This document shows, piece by piece, positions 60,149 through 64,000 of a stretch of DNA of 64,000 bases (position 1 is the first letter of the stretch; each line of letters starts with the position of its first letter). The stretch is from Cryptosporangium arvum DSM 44712 (GTDB lineage: Bacteria > Actinomycetota > Actinomycetes > Mycobacteriales > Cryptosporangiaceae). The DNA is taken from the NCBI RefSeq assembly GCF_000585375.1, contig NZ_KK073874.1:744001-808000 (forward strand). The letters run 5' to 3'. Both the position numbers and the translations under genes were made by a program. The notes under the pieces are model-generated. The model did no database searches, was not told the origin of the DNA, and worked only from the letters and a program-made list of their open reading frames with translations.

Positions 60149-60303
60149 TGGCAACCTCCGCGCCGACCACGTCGGCCGGACGCCCGGCCGTGGTCGGCGC
60201 GGAGGCCCGCCCGTGTTCGATCCGTACGCTGGGACGCCGCCGCGGAGCGGCGCTGGGACGCCGCCGCGGAGCGGCACCCCGGCTCGGTCTGGCGCTGTTC
60301 TGA
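60148..60303 (+). CDS. small coupled ORF (51 codons), uncertain
   Basis: The frame MATSAPTTSAGRPAVVGAEARPCSIRTLGRRRGAALGRRRGAAPRLGLALF starts one base inside the permease 2 stop (TGATG) and ends one base inside the amidase ATG (TGATG), a chained pattern. It includes two tandem 23-bp copies of a GCTGGGACGCC-type unit. It may be translated to couple the transporter and amidase genes or be a by-product of the repeat. No family. Confidence 0.35.
   Translation: MATSAPTTSAGRPAVVGAEARPCSIRTLGRRRGAALGRRRGAAPRLGLALF
60229..60275 (+). repeat. two tandem 23-bp repeats
   Basis: A unit beginning GCTGGGACGCCGCCGCGGAG occurs twice in a row just ahead of the amidase ATG. In the amidase frame it would encode AGTPPRSG twice. 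The duplication suggests slippage and makes the true amidase start uncertain. Confidence 0.7.
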
Positions 60304-61934
60304 TGGCGATCGACGGCGGTGCCGTTGCGGCGGCGCGGGAGTTCGCGGAGCGGCTGCACGCCGCACCCGTCCCGCGCACGACCGAACCGGCGGCGGTCTT
60401 CTCCGCCGCGCCGGCGTCCCCGAAGCACCCCACCGCGGTCCGCGACCTGGCCACCCGCCTGGACCCGGCCGGCACCACCGGCCCCAGCGACGCCCCACCC
60501 ACCCCCGCACCACCCGGCCCCGTCCCGGGTGGTGACGCCGCGCCGGACGACGACCTGCGGACGCTCAGCGGCGCCGCGGCCGCGCTGCGGCGGGGGACCG
60601 TCCGCAGCATCGAGCTCGTCGACGCCGCCCTGGCCGCCGGCGACAAGTCCGACGCCGAACTCGGGCTGTTCCTCTCGCGGTTCGCCGATCGCGCCCGCGA
60701 AGCCGCGCAGCGCGTCGACGACGCGCTGGCCGCGGGCGACGACCCCGGCCCGCTCTCCGGCTTGCCGCTCGGCATCAAGGACCTGCTCACCACCGAGGAC
60801 GGCCCGACGTCGGCCGGCAGCCTGGTGCCCCCGCCGGACGCCCGGCGCGACGCCACCGCGGTCGCGCGGCTCCGTGCGGCCGGCGGCATCGTGGTCGGCA
60901 AGACGCTCACGTCGGAGTACGGCGTCGGCTCACCCGACCCGGCCAAACCGCTCCCGGTGCCGCGAAACCCGTGGGACACCGCCCGCTGGACCGGCGGTTC
61001 GAGCGCGGGCAGCGCGGCCGGCCTGGTCGCCGGAGCGTTCCTCGGCGCGCTCGGCACCGACTCGGGCGGCAGCATCCGCATGCCGTCGGCCTTCTGCGGC
61101 ACCACCGGCCTCAAACCCACCTACGGACGGGTCTCCCGCGCCGGCGGGCTGCCGATGGGATGGTCCACCGACCACGTCGGGCCGATGGCCACCACCGCCC
61201 GCGACTGTGCGCTCCTGCTCTCGGTGATCGCCGGGCCCGACCCGGCCGATCCCACCACGTCGGAAGTGCCGGTTCCGCGCTACCTCGAGGGCCTCACCGG
61301 CGACCTGACCGGCGTCCGCGTCGGCGTCGACCGGCTCGACCGGGTCGGCGGTGCGGTGGCCGACCCCGCGCTGGCGAGCGTGTTCGCCGCCGCGCTCGAC
61401 GAGCTGACCGCGCTCGGCGCCGAGCTCGTCGAGGTCGCGCTTCCGCTCTACCCGGAGCTGGCCGCCGCGTCGATCGTGCTGACGCTGAGCGAGGCGTTGA
61501 CCTGGCACCGGGCGGACTTCGCCGCCCGCGGCGGCGACTTCTTCGCCAACACGCTGGCGACGGTCGGGCTCGCCGAGGCGTTCACCGCGGTGGACTACGT
61601 CCAGGCGCAGCGCGTCCGCCGGGCCGGGCAGGACGCGGTGTCCGCCCTGTTCGACGCCGTCGATCTCGTGGTCACCCCGACCGCGTCGATCGCGGCGACA
61701 CCGTACGACCGCCTCGACCGGATGTTCGAGTCCGGCGAGTTCTTCGCGGTCTACGCGCCGTACTGGAACGTCGTGGGGAACCCGGCGCTGTCGGTGCCGA
61801 TGGGCTTCACCGCGGACCGGATGCCGCTCGGCCTGCAGGTGATCGGCGCCCCCTTCGACGAGGCGCTGGTACTACGCGCCGGCGACGCCTACCAGCGCCG
61901 CACGGGCTGGCACAACGAGTGGAGAGCCCGGTGA
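60303..61934 (+). CDS. amidase (amidase signature family)
   Basis: A 543-residue amidase. After an N-terminal Pro-rich region (about 1-75) come the signature elements: catalytic Lys in GLPLGIKDLLTTEDG, the cis-Ser in RWTGGSSAGSAAGLVAGAF, the nucleophile Ser in LGTDSGGSIRMPSAFCGTTGLKPTYGRVS. The C-terminal part ends VGNPALSVPMGF...PLGLQVIGAPFDE. It hydrolyses an amide to a carboxylate and ammonia. The ATG start overlaps a small ORF stop; a GTG 30 codons upstream is possible. Its stop overlaps the FGGY gene (GTGA). It is a probable late step in the nitrogen-compound pathway. Confidence 0.92.
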   Translation: MAIDGGAVAAAREFAERLHAAPVPRTTEPAAVFSAAPASPKHPTAVRDLATRLDPAGTTGPSDAPPTPAPPGPVPGGDAAPDDDLRTLSGAAAALRRGTVRSIELVDAALAAGDKSDAELGLFLSRFADRAREAAQRVDDALAAGDDPGPLSGLPLGIKDLLTTEDGPTSAGSLVPPPDARRDATAVARLRAAGGIVVGKTLTSEYGVGSPDPAKPLPVPRNPWDTARWTGGSSAGSAAGLVAGAFLGALGTDSGGSIRMPSAFCGTTGLKPTYGRVSRAGGLPMGWSTDHVGPMATTARDCALLLSVIAGPDPADPTTSEVPVPRYLEGLTGDLTGVRVGVDRLDRVGGAVADPALASVFAAALDELTALGAELVEVALPLYPELAAASIVLTLSEALTWHRADFAARGGDFFANTLATVGLAEAFTAVDYVQAQRVRRAGQDAVSALFDAVDLVVTPTASIAATPYDRLDRMFESGEFFAVYAPYWNVVGNPALSVPMGFTADRMPLGLQVIGAPFDEALVLRAGDAYQRRTGWHNEWRAR

Positions 61935-63226
61935 CCGTTGTAGTGGGGCTGCACCTCGGCAGCGACTCGGCGCGCGCGCTCGCGCTCGGACCCGACGGCG
62001 AGGTCGTCGCGCGCGCGTACGCGCCGTACCCGGGAGCGGTCGGCTGGCCCGCGGGGCACGCCGACCCGGCGGGCTGGCTCGCGGGCGTCACGGCCGCGCT
62101 GGAGTCGGTCCTCGCGGAGTTGCCGTCCGATCGCCCCTGCGCGGCGATCAGCCTCGGCGGTCAGAGCCCCACCACGGTGCCGGCGAACGGCGGCCTGGCC
62201 GTGACGTACCGCCACCCGGCCGGAGCCACCGGTACGCCGGCCGAGCAGCACGCGGCCCAGCTCTCGGTGCTGAGCGACGAGTCCGGGGGAGGCATCGAGC
62301 CGCTGCAGGTCTACGACTGGCTCAGCGCGCGGCTCGGCGCCGAGCGCGTCCAGTCGCGCTGGCCCGGCGACCCGGAGCTGCCCGGTTACGGGCCGGTCGT
62401 CACCACCGGCGTCGCGATCGGACGCACCGACGGCAGCCACGGGCTACCGGCCGGGATCCCGCTCGTGGCCGGTGCGCAGGACGCGTACCTGGCGTTCTGG
62501 GCCGGAGCGCTGGACCGCCCCGGGCGCGGCATGGACCCCGGTGGCCGGACCGGCGGCATGGCGGTCGTGGTTCCCGAGGACGTGCGGCTGCCCGGCATGT
62601 ACGCGCTCACCAGCGCGCTCTCCGGCCTCGATATCCTCGGCGGCCCGGTGAGCGGCCACGGGCTGATGCTGGAGTGGCTCCGGACGATCACCGGGTGCGG
62701 TATCCCGGAGCTGATCGACCTGGCCGCGACCGTGCCGGCCGGCGCGGACGGCGTCCTCGTGCTGCCGTACCTGGAGGGGGCGCGGGCGCCGCGCTGGAAC
62801 CGGCAGCTGCGGGCCGAGATCGTCGGTCTCGGCTCGGACGCCGGTCGGCCGCAGCTGGCCCGCGCGGTGCTCGAAGCGACCGCCTACGGGCTGGCGCACG
62901 TCGCCGAAGGGCTGGCGGCCGGTGGGTTCACGCTGACGACGCTCGTCACGGCGGGCAACCCGGCGCGCAGCCCGCTCTGGAACCTGATCAAGGCTTCGGT
63001 GCTCGAGGTGCCGGTGGAGGTACCGGAGGAGACCGACCTGGCCGCGTACGGTTCGGCGCTGTCGGCCGGCGCCGGGGTGGGCTGGTGGCCGGGTCCCGGC
63101 CAGTGCGCGACCCACGCGTGGCCGCGCCCGACGGTGACCGTCGTCGACCCCGAGCCTCAGCAGGCCTACCACGAGGGCTACCAGCGCTTCCTGGAGTTGG
63201 GTTCCGCCTCCGAGTCGCGCAAGTAG
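61931..63226 (+). CDS. FGGY-like carbohydrate kinase family protein (atypical)
   Basis: A 431-residue protein, short for the FGGY family (usually near 490). N-terminal GLHLGSDSARALALG replaces the usual GxDxGTxSxR. The central and late motifs are GAQDAYLAFWAGAL, PGGRTGGMAVV, LEGARAPRWNRQLRAEIVGL and AGNPARSPLWNLIKASVLEVPVEVP. The segment normally holding the WxDxR catalytic Asp is not evident (GLAVTYRHPAGATGTPAEQ). It may be an unusual kinase, a pseudokinase or an acyl-type variant. It overlaps the amidase stop, so it is operon-linked. No riboflavin or sugar gene explains it. Confidence 0.75.
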   Translation: MTVVVGLHLGSDSARALALGPDGEVVARAYAPYPGAVGWPAGHADPAGWLAGVTAALESVLAELPSDRPCAAISLGGQSPTTVPANGGLAVTYRHPAGATGTPAEQHAAQLSVLSDESGGGIEPLQVYDWLSARLGAERVQSRWPGDPELPGYGPVVTTGVAIGRTDGSHGLPAGIPLVAGAQDAYLAFWAGALDRPGRGMDPGGRTGGMAVVVPEDVRLPGMYALTSALSGLDILGGPVSGHGLMLEWLRTITGCGIPELIDLAATVPAGADGVLVLPYLEGARAPRWNRQLRAEIVGLGSDAGRPQLARAVLEATAYGLAHVAEGLAAGGFTLTTLVTAGNPARSPLWNLIKASVLEVPVEVPEETDLAAYGSALSAGAGVGWWPGPGQCATHAWPRPTVTVVDPEPQQAYHEGYQRFLELGSASESRK

Positions 63227-63241
63227 CCCTCGCGGCTGCGG

Positions 63242-64000
63242 TCAGCGGCGGCGGAGGCCGGCGTCGGTCAAGGCACGGGGTCGGTCGCCGGCGCCGGCCT
63301 GGTGCAGGTTGACGCCGGGCTCGACGACCGCGTCGATCCGGTCCAGGATGTCGTCGGACAGGACGACGTCGGCCGCCCCCAGCTGCGACTCGAGCTGGTC
63401 CATCGTGCGCGGCCCGATGATCGCCGCCGACACCGCCCGGTGCGCCAGCACGAACCCGAGGGCCAGCTCGACGAGCGTCACGCCCGCTTCCTTGGCGATG
63501 TCCTCCAGCGGCTGGATCCGCGACAACTTCGCGTCGCGCACCTCGGCGGCCTTGAAGTCGAAGTGGTCGCCGTTGGTGTACGCCCGCGAGCCCTCCGGGG
63601 CCTCCGCGCCCGGCCGGTACTTGCCGGTGAGCCACCCGCCGTTGAGCGGGCTGAACACCAGCACGCCGAGCCCGTGACGTTCGGCCGTCGGCAGCGCGTC
63701 GTACTCGGCGTGCCGGTCGAAGATCGAGTACGCCAGCTGCTCGGTGCGGAAGCGCTCGAAGCCTCGCCGCTCGGCGGCCCACTGCGCCTCGACCAGGTCA
63801 CCGCCGGGGAAGTTCGACGTGCCGATCGCCCGCACCTTGCCCTGCCGGACGAGGTCGCTGAGCGCGCTCAGCGTCTCCTCGATGTCGGTGTCGGGGTCGG
63901 GCCGGTGGAACTGGTACAGGTCGATGTAGTCCGTACCGAGGCGGCGCAGCGAGTCCTCCACCGCGCGCACGATCCAGCGCCGGCTCCCTCCGGAGCGGTT
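63242..64000 (-). CDS. aldo/keto reductase (N-terminus off window)
   Basis: About 252 C-terminal residues of an aldo/keto reductase, running off the right edge on the minus strand. IVRAVEDSLRRLGTDYIDLYQFHRPD, KVRAIGTSNFPGGDLVEAQWAAERRGF, GLGVLVFSPLNGGWLTGKY and VELALGFVLAHRAVSAAIIGPRTMDQLESQLGAADVVLSDDILDRIDAVV match the family's late barrel strands and NADPH site. The catalytic Asp, Tyr and Lys lie beyond the window. It faces the FGGY gene (15 bp away), and its relation to that operon is unknown. Confidence 0.92.
   Translation of the reverse strand, partial: NRSGGSRRWIVRAVEDSLRRLGTDYIDLYQFHRPDPDTDIEETLSALSDLVRQGKVRAIGTSNFPGGDLVEAQWAAERRGFERFRTEQLAYSIFDRHAEYDALPTAERHGLGVLVFSPLNGGWLTGKYRPGAEAPEGSRAYTNGDHFDFKAAEVRDAKLSRIQPLEDIAKEAGVTLVELALGFVLAHRAVSAAIIGPRTMDQLESQLGAADVVLSDDILDRIDAVVEPGVNLHQAGAGDRPRALTDAGLRRR

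Noticed and set aside
59084-61120. Long minus-strand open frame (678 codons) opposite permease 2 and amidase
   Set aside because: Antisense frame in high-GC DNA, low-complexity sequence without domains.

Overview
The window is high-GC DNA with GTG starts, frequent 4-bp stop/start overlaps (ATGA or GTGA) and few T-rich terminators, as in an actinomycete. Marker families agree: a conservon-type module (histidine kinase, roadblock/LC7, DUF742, small GTPase), a DUF397 plus XRE/DUF5753 pair, an FxsA-type peptide with a radical SAM partner, and several DesK/NarL two-component systems. Cryptosporangium-like or Frankia-like lineages would fit, but the genus is an inference. No rRNA, tRNA or CRISPR array was seen. 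The first gene (sigma factor) and last gene (aldo/keto reductase) run off the edges.

Region 1 (1-10.3 kb): a minus-strand sigma factor/YCII/DUF998 operon, a PfkB kinase with a P-loop kinase, an ArsB/SLC13-type permease, a flavin monooxygenase, and two overlapping crotonases that look like auxiliary isomerases for unsaturated acyl-CoAs. A TetR-controlled ABC-2 exporter follows, with two matched operators facing a small membrane protein.

Region 2 (10.4-21 kb): an FxsA-like peptide gene and a radical SAM gene that has lost its C-terminal half, then a TetR-headed beta-oxidation operon (acyl-CoA dehydrogenase, thiolase, FadJ-like protein). It converges on a BVMO, GMC oxidoreductase and acetoacetate-decarboxylase-like operon. 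Similar operator-like sequences precede the TetR gene and the BVMO gene, suggesting one lipid or steroid-like catabolic regulon.

Region 3 (21-30.3 kb): a DesK/DesR pair, a collapsed TetR/SDR divergent locus (two pseudogenes), and a second two-component system divergent from a MacB/FtsX-type ABC transporter across a perfect palindrome.

Region 4 (30.5-37.8 kb): a crotonase, a split RibD-like reductase and deaminase pair, a GAF histidine kinase, a GGDEF protein with a decayed EAL domain, a DUF2252 protein and a basic repeat-containing secreted protein.

Region 5 (38.4-44.6 kb): a conservon with a nitrate/nitrite-sensor (NIT) kinase, preceded by a two-helix membrane protein.

Region 6 (44.7-48.2 kb): small genes, DUF397/XRE and an IS5-family element flanked by CTAG duplications.

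Region 7 (48.2-63.2 kb): an apparent nitrogen-compound catabolic locus: formamidase/acetamidase, PucR regulator, two BMP-type binding lipoproteins, alcohol dehydrogenase, ATZ/TRZ-type amidohydrolase, flavin reductase, a full BMP-type ABC transporter, amidase and an FGGY-family protein. The substrate is not evident from sequence. This locus and the TetR regulon are the best candidates for undescribed biology here.
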